This document shows, one piece after another, positions 1-7,100 of a DNA stretch of 9,637 bases. A model generated the notes under the pieces. It was not told the DNA's origin. It saw only the letters and a list, made by a program, of their open reading frames with translations, and searched no databases. Every line of letters starts with the position of its first letter. The first letter of the stretch is position 1. Origin of the DNA: an uncultured Coriobacteriaceae bacterium (GTDB lineage Bacteria; Actinomycetota; Coriobacteriia; Coriobacteriales; QAMH01). The position numbers and the translations under genes are program-made. The stretch spans positions 1-9,637 of the forward strand of contig CADBRF010000165.1 of NCBI GenBank assembly GCA_902796975.1, in the 5' to 3' direction.

Positions 1-699
1 CCTGTCCTGCGCGTCCTTAAACGTATAGAGCATGGTGGCGAGATCTTGCAACGTAATGTCTGCGACGGGTTCAGCGTGGCAAAAGCCATCTTCCACGCCC
101 TGCTCGTTCATACGATTCTCTCCGCCTGTCAGCCCTCTCACGAGTTCGGACGTGAGGTCATCGACGTAGAGAAGATGCATGAGCGCGGTGGGGTCGTCGA
201 TGCGAATAGGCTCATTGCGGGCGATGTGATAGCAGAAGGTGGCAACGACGCTGCAGTAGTCGGGATGTGCACCCTTGCCGAACGTATTGGTGAGCCGGTA
301 GACGAGAGCTCTTGCCCCTGTTGTTTCAGCATGCTCGAAAACCGCCTGTTCAGCAGCCTTTTTGCTTGCGCCGTAAGCACTTCCCGCGAAACGCCCTTCG
401 AGTGAAGCCTGAATGGAAGAGGCGAGCATAACGGGGCAGGTATTCTGGTGGGATTCCAGCGTGTGCAGGATATTTTTCACCAGGTCAACGTTTACGCGGT
501 TGAAATCCTCCGGGTCTTCAGGACGCATGACGCCTGCAAGGTTGTAGACGAAGTCCGCCGAGCTGCAGAACTCTTCGATGTGCTCGAATGGCGTAGTGCT
601 GGAACAGGCGAGAATACTGTGCTCATCTCCATGGGTTTTCAGGGCGGCAACGAGGTTTCGCCCGATAAAGCCGCTTGCACCAGTGACGAGGATGTTCAT
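1..699 (-). CDS. capF: CapF/WbjC-type NAD(P)-dependent sugar-nucleotide reductase/epimerase (N-terminal 233 aa, cut by window edge)
   Basis: An open frame runs from ATG at 699 (minus strand) to base 1 without a stop: 233 codons, with the C-terminus outside the window. It shows the extended short-chain dehydrogenase fold: the glycine-rich nucleotide loop GASGFIG at residues 7-13, NLAGVMRPED at about 53-62, and the catalytic YxxxK as Y109-K113 (YGASK). The stretch with ASSIQAS, RLTNTFGKG and LLYVDDL is characteristic of CapF/WbjC. Family members are about 370 aa, with a C-terminal cupin domain that performs an epimerisation; that part should lie left of base 1. In the known pathway CapF acts on the CapE product and reduces it to UDP-6-deoxy-talose-NAc, which CapG then 2-epimerises to UDP-L-FucNAc. 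It starts 17 bases after the capE stop with only a weak GAGAG upstream, so translational coupling is likely. Role assignment from motifs and context. Confidence 0.88.
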   Translation of the reverse strand, partial: MNILVTGASGFIGRNLVAALKTHGDEHSILACSSTTPFEHIEEFCSSADFVYNLAGVMRPEDPEDFNRVNVDLVKNILHTLESHQNTCPVMLASSIQASLEGRFAGSAYGASKKAAEQAVFEHAETTGARALVYRLTNTFGKGAHPDYCSVVATFCYHIARNEPIRIDDPTALMHLLYVDDLTSELVRGLTGGENRMNEQGVEDGFCHAEPVADITLQDLATMLYTFKDAQDR

Positions 700-716
700 G
701 CTCTCAACGCCGGTTT

Positions 717-1790
717 CTATACTCGTGGAGCAGGCGGCGTGATGCCGTTGGCAGCCAGCGCGTCTTGCACGTAGGAGGTGGTGAGCATCTTGGCTATGGT
801 CTGATCGGTGTTGAGACGGGTGGTGTTTCCGCTGGTATAGCCCTCGGTCTGGACGTTCGCCATCTCGCCCTCGTTTCCAGGCATTTCGTAGTTGATGTCG
901 CGCATATCTGCAGCGATGCGGATGTAATCACCCAGGTCTTCGCTTCGCACCATCTCCTCGCTCGTAATGAGGGTCTCGTCGACTTTCTCGCCATGGCGGG
1001 CGCCAATGATCTGTACACCGGTTGAGCCAAAGAGCGCCTGCACTGCGTCGGCGATAGTCGCAACGGTGGAAGCGGGCGCTTTCTGGACGAATATATCGCC
1101 GGGATGAGCGTGCTCGAAGGCGAATTCCACGAGGTCAACAGCCTCGTCGAGATTCATCATGAAACGTGTCATCGCGGGGTTGGTAACGGTAACGGGATGC
1201 CCGCTTAGAGTCTGGTCGATGAAGAGCGGAATGACGCTGCCACGGCTGCACATGACGTTGCCATAGCGTGTGCAGCTGATGACGGTGCCCGGGTTGAGCT
1301 CGGAGCGTGCATGTGCCAGGGCTACCTTTTCCATGAGCCCTTTGGTCATACCCATGGCGTTGATGGGGTAGGCGGCCTTATCGGTGGAGAGGCAGACAAC
1401 GCTCTGCACGCCTTCGCGAATCGCCACGGTGAGCACGTTATCGGTACCGAGGATGTTGGTTTTCACAGCCTGCATGGGGAACTGCTCGCAGCTGGGAATT
1501 TGCTTGAGCGCAGCCGCGTGGAAGATGAGGTCCACGCCGGGCATGACGCTTTCCACGGAATGCAAATCACGCACGTCGCCGAGGTAGAACTTCACTTTGC
1601 CCGCAAGGTCGGGGAAGTTCGATTGCAGCTTATGGCGCATGTCGTCCTGCTTCTTCTCATCGCGGGAGAAGATGCGAATCTCGGAGATATCCGTCTTGAG
1701 AAAGTGGCCGAGCACGGTATTACCGAAACTGCCTGTCCCGCCTGTAATGAGAAGCGTTTTTCCTGCAAGCTTCAATCCGTTAGACGTCAT
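717..1790 (-). CDS. capE: CapE/WbjB-type UDP-N-acetylglucosamine 4,6-dehydratase (inverting), first step to UDP-L-FucNAc
   Basis: Complete 357-aa extended SDR enzyme, the usual length for the family. It has the nucleotide-binding loop GGTGSFG at residues 17-23, GDVRD at 71-75, HAAALKQIPSCE at 91-102, LSTDKAAYPINAMGMTK at 134-150 and GDIFVQKAP around 240. The C-terminal part RHGEKVDETL, GDYIRIAADMRD and TTRLNTDQT is typical of CapE. The usual SDR tyrosine is replaced by methionine: M146-x-x-x-K150, the MxxxK site known for the CapE subgroup, next to D137-K138. The family dehydrates and 5-epimerises UDP-GlcNAc to the 4-keto-6-deoxy sugar in the cytoplasm. It lies 67 bases downstream of the glycosyltransferase and 17 bases upstream of capF, on the same strand, so one operon is likely. 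The ATG at 1790 has no clear Shine-Dalgarno sequence, so the exact start is slightly uncertain. The inverting C5 outcome is inferred from the family. Confidence 0.93.
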   Translation of the reverse strand: MTSNGLKLAGKTLLITGGTGSFGNTVLGHFLKTDISEIRIFSRDEKKQDDMRHKLQSNFPDLAGKVKFYLGDVRDLHSVESVMPGVDLIFHAAALKQIPSCEQFPMQAVKTNILGTDNVLTVAIREGVQSVVCLSTDKAAYPINAMGMTKGLMEKVALAHARSELNPGTVISCTRYGNVMCSRGSVIPLFIDQTLSGHPVTVTNPAMTRFMMNLDEAVDLVEFAFEHAHPGDIFVQKAPASTVATIADAVQALFGSTGVQIIGARHGEKVDETLITSEEMVRSEDLGDYIRIAADMRDINYEMPGNEGEMANVQTEGYTSGNTTRLNTDQTIAKMLTTSYVQDALAANGITPPAPRV

Positions 1791-1857
1791 TGTTGGTCGC
1801 TGTCCATTTCTGTCTTGTCTGGTATGTTTTACGCGGTAGCGTGTGGTTGAATCGCTG

Positions 1858-2535
1858 CTAGCTTTGCATCAACGCGCGTAGGGCGCGGATACTGTCCTTG
1901 ACCGGGTCAAAATGAGATTCGCCCGTGCCACCCCCATAGATCGTATGGATGGGAACTTCCTCGACTGTGCCGAAAATGCGCTTTGCCCGCGCGATGATAG
2001 CCACATCGAATTCGTATCCCTCGTCTTCGATGGCGAGAATCTGATCTGCCTTCTCCAATGGATACGCTCTGAGGCCAGTCTCCACGTCTGAGACCCGGTA
2101 GCCGCACTTGATGCGGAAGAGTCCGCGAATGATGGAGTTTCCCATGCGGGACTTAAGCGGCATGTCAGCAAACGAACGTACGCCCAAGATGAGCGCGTGT
2201 GGGTTTGCCTCAGCAGCCGCAATGAGCGCGGCAATATCCTGAGGAGAATGCTGACCGTCACAATCGGCGGTGACGGCGGTGACATATCCCTGCTCTGCCG
2301 CATAGGCGATGCCCGTCTTCTCCGCTGCACCCTTGCCCCGGTTGTGTTCGTGATGCAAGACGGTGGCGCCTTTCTCGGCCGCCTGGGCGAAGTATTGCTC
2401 GCATCCAGCGCTGCCGTCGTCCACGACGATGATGCTGGCAGGGGAGGCGAGTGGACATGCTTGCTTGATGCCATCCACGAGCTTGGGAAGGTTGGCATCT
2501 GGCTGGTATGCGGATATGACGACGCTAGCTTTCAC
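1858..2535 (-). CDS. family 2 glycosyltransferase, polyprenyl-phosphate/dolichyl-phosphate mannose synthase-like (GTG start)
   Basis: 225-aa protein with a GT-A fold signature: start VKASVVISAY, then VVDDGS at residues 37-42 for UDP/GDP binding, NRGKGAAEKTG at 65-75, the metal-binding DxD as D91-C-D93 followed by GQH, SRMGN at 129-133, DVETGLRAYP at 150-159, YEFD at 174-177, EVPIHTIY at 193-200, and a C-terminal SHFDPVKDS. These match small GT2 enzymes that transfer a sugar to polyprenyl phosphate or a nascent glycan; donor and acceptor cannot be read from sequence. No membrane segment is visible, so it would be cytosolic or peripheral. The frame stays open to an ATG at 2652, but the upstream 39 residues look unlike the family. 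The GTG at 2535 has AAAGGG four bases upstream and gives the canonical N-terminus. It is the first gene of the minus-strand cluster with capE and capF, consistent with capsule or cell-wall glycan assembly. Confidence 0.9.
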   Translation of the reverse strand: MKASVVISAYQPDANLPKLVDGIKQACPLASPASIIVVDDGSAGCEQYFAQAAEKGATVLHHEHNRGKGAAEKTGIAYAAEQGYVTAVTADCDGQHSPQDIAALIAAAEANPHALILGVRSFADMPLKSRMGNSIIRGLFRIKCGYRVSDVETGLRAYPLEKADQILAIEDEGYEFDVAIIARAKRIFGTVEEVPIHTIYGGGTGESHFDPVKDSIRALRALMQS

Positions 2536-2827
2536 GGTGCCCTTTCGTGCTGTTTGTATACAGAATAATTGTACCCGCAGCGATGAGTGAAATAAACCGG
2601 ATAAGGATAATCGAACCAAGGCTTTCCACTGGGTTGCTGCAAGCGGAGACAAACTTATTCGGCAGCTTTTTCGTTCTCATGCGCTTAATGCAAACCGCAG
2701 AGCATCCGTTCCCTTTTTCCAGTTGAGCTGTGGACCCGGCGTGAGAAACCATTACGTCCACATCCCTATGGACGAGCTTCGGGGTAGGTTCATCGCGCGA
2801 AGAACTATTGAATATAAAGTTAGACAT
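2525..2827 (-). CDS. hypothetical small single-span membrane protein (doubtful)
   Basis: A 100-codon frame whose last 11 bases overlap the GTG start of the glycosyltransferase. I do not recognise it. Residues 1-69 are polar with three cysteines and look unstructured. Residues about 70-91 form a hydrophobic stretch (LGSIILIRFISLIAAGTIILY) that could span the membrane, followed by a short polar tail TNSTKGHRES. The stop/start overlap is what a coupled upstream gene would show, and glycosyltransferases of this type are often paired with small membrane proteins. Against it: the ribosome binding site is weak (GTAAG before ATG), its start lies inside the apbE promoter, and the N-terminal part lacks family features. 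It may be a chance frame or the eroded 3' end of an older membrane-protein gene. Confidence 0.22.
   Translation of the reverse strand: MSNFIFNSSSRDEPTPKLVHRDVDVMVSHAGSTAQLEKGNGCSAVCIKRMRTKKLPNKFVSACSNPVESLGSIILIRFISLIAAGTIILYTNSTKGHRES
2540..2545 (-). promoter_or_regulatory. ribosome binding site that fixes the GTG start of the glycosyltransferase
   Basis: On the minus strand AAAGGG lies four bases before GTG (2535-2533). The longer ATG start at 2652 would add 39 residues with no resemblance to a GT2 N-terminus. Confidence 0.65.
2568..2596 (-). promoter_or_regulatory. candidate promoter for the minus-strand glycan operon
   Basis: On the minus strand a -10-like TACAAT (2573-2568, 5 of 6 to TATAAT) sits 17 bases after a weak -35 TTTATT (2596-2591). 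It would start transcription near 2561 and give a leader of roughly 26 bases before the GTG at 2535. The -35 is poor, so this is tentative. Confidence 0.35.
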
Positions 2828-2849
2828 AACTTACTTTATCAGTTATGAT
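2821..2849 (+). promoter_or_regulatory. promoter for apbE, near-consensus housekeeping type
   Basis: TAGACA at 2821-2826 (5 of 6 to TTGACA), a 17-base spacer, then TATGAT at 2844-2849 (5 of 6 to TATAAT). Transcription would begin at about 2856, leaving a short leader with AGGAGGG at 2867-2873 before ATG 2879. An AT-rich stretch lies upstream. Confidence 0.7.
2825..2847. repeat. inverted repeat inside the apbE promoter (possible operator)
   Basis: CATAAC at 2825-2830 and GTTATG at 2842-2847 are exact reverse complements separated by 11 bases. The arms overlap both the -35 and the -10 boxes of the apbE promoter, where a dimeric repressor could block polymerase. No regulator gene is adjacent, so an operator role is inference. 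Confidence 0.4.
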
Positions 2850-2878
2850 TCCCCAGTCATAGCACGAGGAGGGATGTC

Positions 2879-3901
2879 ATGTTGCAGGGTTTGGTGTTTG
2901 AGCCACAGATGGAATCCGAGGTAATGAAGGACGCAGATGATTATGGGACTGGTGTCGCTGCCTGTCACCCTGATTTGCGCTACACCGTCTTCAAGGCGTT
3001 TGACACCGAATGCTCCTTCTTCGCGGATGTGGAAGACGACTCTCTGTTTCAGGCTATCAAAGAACGCTGCGTGGAATACGACAATATTTTCAGTCACACG
3101 AATCCTCGGTCGAGTCTCACCTTCCTCAACAGCGCGTTTGGTATGCCGGCAGAAGTCAATCACGAGCTGGCAGTGCTTATAGGCGCTTCGCTGGAATATT
3201 GCGCCAAGACTGGCGGTCTTTTGGACATTACAGCGGGTACGCTCGAGCGCCTCTGGAACTACCATCGTGCGAGCAAGCCATCGCAGGAGCAAATCGATGA
3301 GGCACTCAAACATGTTGGCTATCAGATGGTGCATGTCCATGGCGATGTCGTGTGTGTCGACGATCCTGATGCGCGCATTGTGCTGGGGAGCACTGCTAAG
3401 GGCTATATCGCAGATGGCCTATGTGACCTCATGCGCGAGCATGGGGTAACGAGCGGTCTTGTGGATCTGGGTGGCAACCTTGCCTGCGTTGGTGCGATGC
3501 CAGGAGGAAATCCCTGGCGTTTTAACGTCATCGACCCACTTGAACAGGGAAAGCCAAAGGGAGAGCGCAAGCCTGCCGCGGTCATCGAGTGCAATGACGA
3601 ATCAGCGGTGACGAGTGGCGTCTATGAGCGAAAGTTCGCGTCCAATGGCAAGGCGTACCACCACATCATCGACCCGAGGGCGGGGTATCCAGCGACTTCA
3701 GATATTCTCGGCGTGACAGTGGTTGCGGAAAGTTCCTTTCAGTCGGATGCCCTCTCGACATCTCTGCTCCTTCTGGGGTCGAGGGCCGGCATGGACCTTG
3801 CCCGAGAGTATTCAGATGTTGGTGTACTTATGGTTCTCAGCTCGGGCGAGGTTGTTGCAAATCAAGAGATGCGGAACCGAATAGTCTATGCGAGCCGGTG
3901 A
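2879..3901 (+). CDS. apbE: FAD:protein FMN transferase (ApbE family), cytosolic form without signal peptide
   Basis: Complete 340-aa ApbE. The enzyme splits FAD and attaches FMN through a phosphoester bond to Ser/Thr of target flavoproteins, using Mg2+. Family landmarks in order: FDTECSFF at residues 41-48, YDNIFSHTNPRSSLTFLNS at 67-85, GGLLDITAGTLERLWNY at 112-128, LGSTAKGYIADG at 169-180 (K174), VDLGGN at 195-200, WRFNVIDP at 213-220, TSGVYERKF at 245-253, HHIIDPRAGYP at 261-271 and SDALST at 289-294 with the metal ligands expected at D290 and T294. ATG 2879 is chosen because AGGAGGG ends five bases before it; the ATG at 2874 abuts the ribosome binding site and is out of frame. No signal peptide or lipobox is visible, unlike many exported ApbE proteins. 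No FMN-binding target or partner reductase lies in the window, so the substrate is unknown. It has its own promoter and appears to be monocistronic. Confidence 0.95.
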   Translation: MLQGLVFEPQMESEVMKDADDYGTGVAACHPDLRYTVFKAFDTECSFFADVEDDSLFQAIKERCVEYDNIFSHTNPRSSLTFLNSAFGMPAEVNHELAVLIGASLEYCAKTGGLLDITAGTLERLWNYHRASKPSQEQIDEALKHVGYQMVHVHGDVVCVDDPDARIVLGSTAKGYIADGLCDLMREHGVTSGLVDLGGNLACVGAMPGGNPWRFNVIDPLEQGKPKGERKPAAVIECNDESAVTSGVYERKFASNGKAYHHIIDPRAGYPATSDILGVTVVAESSFQSDALSTSLLLLGSRAGMDLAREYSDVGVLMVLSSGEVVANQEMRNRIVYASR

Positions 3902-3966
3902 TGGCTCTGAGAAATCGAGAGCTGGTTTGCCTGCTTCTGTGGTCATGCTCTTGAGAGGCGCGGGCT

Positions 3967-4005
3967 GGTTAACGGTCCCGTAGCGGCATTCTCCGGCGCT
4001 TAACC
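3967..4005. repeat. inverted repeat after apbE (weak terminator or binding-site candidate)
   Basis: GGTTAA at 3967-3972 and TTAACC at 4000-4005 are complementary, with a further CGG (3973-3975) and CCG (3993-3995) inside. A second imperfect stem lies just before it (TCGAGAGC at 3915-3922 with GCTCTTGA at 3947-3954). Neither is followed by a T-tract, so an intrinsic terminator is not convincing. Confidence 0.3.
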
Positions 4006-4069
4006 ATGTGTTGGTATGCTCGTATAAGTTTTGCATACCGAATTATTTTATAAAAATGTTCGGAACCTC

Positions 4070-4098
4070 TAACAATTAATCTTCTCGATTGATATACT
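4070..4098 (+). promoter_or_regulatory. candidate promoter for the large surface protein
   Basis: TAACAA at 4070-4075, a 17-base spacer, and TATACT at 4093-4098 (a good -10, preceded by TGA). The -35 is weak, but the 50 bases upstream are strongly AT-rich and could act as an UP element. The leader to ATG 4146 is about 40 bases and contains GTGGAG at 4135-4140, five bases before the start. Confidence 0.5.
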
Positions 4099-4145
4099 CA
4101 CCTAAAGTTATGTCCATCTAACTATTTTCTGAGAGTGGAGTTCCG

Positions 4146-7100
4146 ATGAATGTATCCCGCAAGGTCAAGAGCGCTGCAGCCGTTGCCACGTTGAGCGTAT
4201 CTCTCATGGTGGCAAATGCTGGAGTGGCGAATGCCGAGGAAGCGCCCGAACCGCAAGTGGACACTGGCCTTTCATCTGCGCCAATCGTCTCAACGGGGGA
4301 TGTTGCAGCCACCCAAGTGGAGCCCGTGGTGAAAGAGAGCGATGCGCGAGCCCAGGAGGCTGCCGAGGCAGATGCAGCTGCCAAAAACGAGCAAGCTGAA
4401 CCGGCTGATCTGTCCAGCGCTACGCCGGCAGCTGGAGTTCCCGCAAAAGCTCCAAGTGCTTCGAACTCCGTAGCAGCGGCGCCTGCAGCAGGGGATGCTA
4501 CTGAAGACCCGCAAGAGCTAAAAGAATCCCGCCTTGACGGCACCATCCAGTCCTTCGTCTCCGAGACGCAGACAAAAGAGGACACTGGCTGGACTGGGTT
4601 CGAAGAGGAGCCAGATGAAAACGCCGACTCCAACGCTACCTCTGGGGCGAAGCGGGAGAGCGCGTCAAGCAGCAAAACTGTTGCAACGGGGGAGGCATCA
4701 TCTCCGCGCATCCGCAGAGCCGCATCGGCTTCTGGCGCGAGCGGTGGCACTGGTGTTGTGTCGGACAAGGCCGGTGGCCTCGAGCTCTCCTTCCAGGTGA
4801 AAGACGAAACCGGGTCCTATGTCGACCTTCTCGACTACCTTCGCAACCATGTCGATGTTTCGGTAACCGATAGCAATGCCGTGATCGTCTCGCTTGATGG
4901 CACCGACAAGCACCACGGTCTCGACTACCTGTGGAGCACGGTGACCTATCGCTTCACAATCAACGACCGTCCCGCCAGCGTGCCGGACGCTGTGGGCCAA
5001 TATCGTGTCCGCGCCCAGATTACGCTCAGCGACGGCACGGTTCTCCAGGCGTTTAGCAATGTCTTCAAGATCTATCCCAAGGATGTGAATTTCTCCGATA
5101 TCGTCGCTGAAAAGGAGCAGGCGCGCGAGGCGGGCAAGCAAAACGAATACTTTATCGATACTCCCTACATTAGCACGCTCAAGGGTCTCGGTCTGGAAGA
5201 GAACCAGGGCGCTACTGAAGACGAGATAAAAGACATGTCCAGGTTCGAGATGCCCGAAGGCGATACCTGGATTAACGGTTCGAGCGAGAAGGGTGTCTAC
5301 ACCGAGGTCGGAAACGCCACCAATACGGATTCCGAGGCTCTTGTCGTCAAGAAGGGCTCTCACCTTACGCTCAACAACATGAAGTTCAACTCCAGCGTCC
5401 GCATCATCGTGAAAGAGGGAGCGACACTCACCCTGCGTCAGAGCGTCGTGTTCGGCAAGATCGAGGTGCATGGCACGCTGACCGCGCCCAACGGCTCGAC
5501 TGTCACGGACACCATTTACATGCGTCCGGGTTCCACGCTCAAGGACGCCAAGATTGCAAGCCATGCCCGCTATCTCACAGATGGCAACACCACCAAACCC
5601 GAGAGCGATGTCGTGATCGTGACCGATGGCGATGTTCGTGTCGAGGGTAATGTCCAGGTTGAGGGCGACAGCGGCTCTTCCGAGCGCCAGGGCCAGATTC
5701 CCTTCGTGGTTTCGAGTGGCACGGTCACCTTGGCTCCGGGGTCCACGCTCACGACCACGGGCGGAAGCACTGATCTCATTTACAACCAGGATGGCGGCGA
5801 TGGTATCCTCATGCTCGATGGCACTGCCATCAAGGGCATGGGGTCGGTTGTCACCAAGGGCGGAGATTCCACTCTGGGCAGTGCTGGATCTGGCGTTGCC
5901 GTAGCAACGCTTAACGCTGATGGCACGCTCACCAAAGGCAAGGGCTCTGCAGAAGTGAGTGTTGCGAGCTTGGATGCTACCGGTGGCAACAGCGCCCAGA
6001 AGGGTGAATCCACTCTGCCTTTTGACGATGCGTCCAGAACTGCCGGCGATGGCATCGGAGCTGGCGTTGATACGAGCGGCACTACCCAGGTCGTCGCGAA
6101 AGCGGGACAGGGCGAGAACGCTGGTTCGGAGGATGCGAACGCAGGCAAGGGCGTTGTGAGCTCCAAGGAGTTCACCGGTGTCGCTGAAGCCACGTTGAGC
6201 TGGCAGATTGACGGGACGGGAGATTATTCTGGCTATTCAGTATCTATGGGCGTATTCGATGCCGATGGCAAGCAGGTTGGCACAACCCAGAAACTGGACT
6301 ACGGGAAGAGCGCTACGTTCACCGGCCTTGATAAAGGCAAAACCTACACCGCGCGCGTGCTGAGCATCGCAGATGCAGATGGAAATGCTGTGACGGGGGA
6401 TTTCACCAACACGGTGGACGTGCAGGGGAGCGTCAGCAAGGGCGCGGAAGAGTCGGTGTGGAGCGAGAAAGCCGCCGGTCTTGAAGCCGGAGATTCTGGG
6501 GTTGCCATCACCTATGAATCCAATGGGAAGACCTACCTGCTCGGTGTTGACGAAAACGGCAAGCTCATTGGCGAGGAAGCCCAGTTCAAAGACGGTAAGC
6601 CTGTTGATGTAGATGCCAACTTCACCTGGGATGTCGAAGATGGTGGTTCCGACTACCAGGGCAATAAGAATCTGCTGCTGTCTATTTCTGGTCAGGATAA
6701 CTACCTGCAGATGGGCTACAACGGGCCTTCCATGCGGTCGTACAGCAGTTACGCGAACCACAATATGGTGTGGAAAGACGGCACCATCAGGGGCAACGAT
6801 TCCTATCGCGAGTATCTGAATGCAACTGATGGCAATATCAGTGGCGATTACAGCGACGGAACCTCCTTTACCATTTGGCAATCCAAGAAAGAAGCTGCCG
6901 AGACCAAGACGGTATCCATCGTCGTCAAGAGCACACCTGTTGCTACCTATACGGTTACCTGGGTTGATGCCGATGGCAATGAGCTCGAAGTCGACAGGGG
7001 AGTGCGCAAGGGTACTCAAGCTTCCTACGGTGGCGCGACCCCGACCAAGGCGGGAGATGCCCAGTACAGCTACACCTTCAAGGGCTGGGATGTCGAGCCT

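Larger units (their letters stand above)
2536..2878. other. divergent intergenic region between the glycan operon and apbE
   Basis: 343 bases without a confident gene. It holds the leader, ribosome binding site and candidate promoter of the minus-strand glycosyltransferase on the left. On the right it holds the strong apbE promoter with an inverted repeat. A doubtful 100-codon minus-strand frame spans most of it. I see no terminator, tRNA or mobile-element end here. Confidence 0.7.

Noticed and set aside
46..774. Two plus-strand frames of 119 and 108 codons (46-405 and 448-774)
   Set aside because: They lie antisense to the capF coding region, which has clear SDR motifs in its own frame; they have no recognisable domains.
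1311..1850. 179-codon plus-strand frame
   Set aside because: Antisense shadow of capE; no family features, and the minus strand has the full set of dehydratase motifs.
1869..2498. 209-codon minus-strand frame inside the glycosyltransferase
   Set aside because: Out-of-frame shadow, rich in Arg and Ser, while the other frame contains VVDDGS, DCDGQH and SHFDP.
3812..4036. 74-codon minus-strand frame spanning the apbE end and the gap
   Set aside because: No ribosome binding site and no recognisable features; half of it is antisense to the conserved apbE C-terminus.
4698..5564. 288-codon minus-strand frame, with another of 216 codons at 4118-4768
   Set aside because: Both are antisense to the surface protein; the high-GC third-position pattern there creates long antisense frames, and the sense frame has signal peptide and anchor.
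6237..7019. 260-codon minus-strand frame under the surface protein
   Set aside because: No recognisable motifs; it is opposite the FN3-like and trefoil-like regions, which read sensibly on the plus strand.
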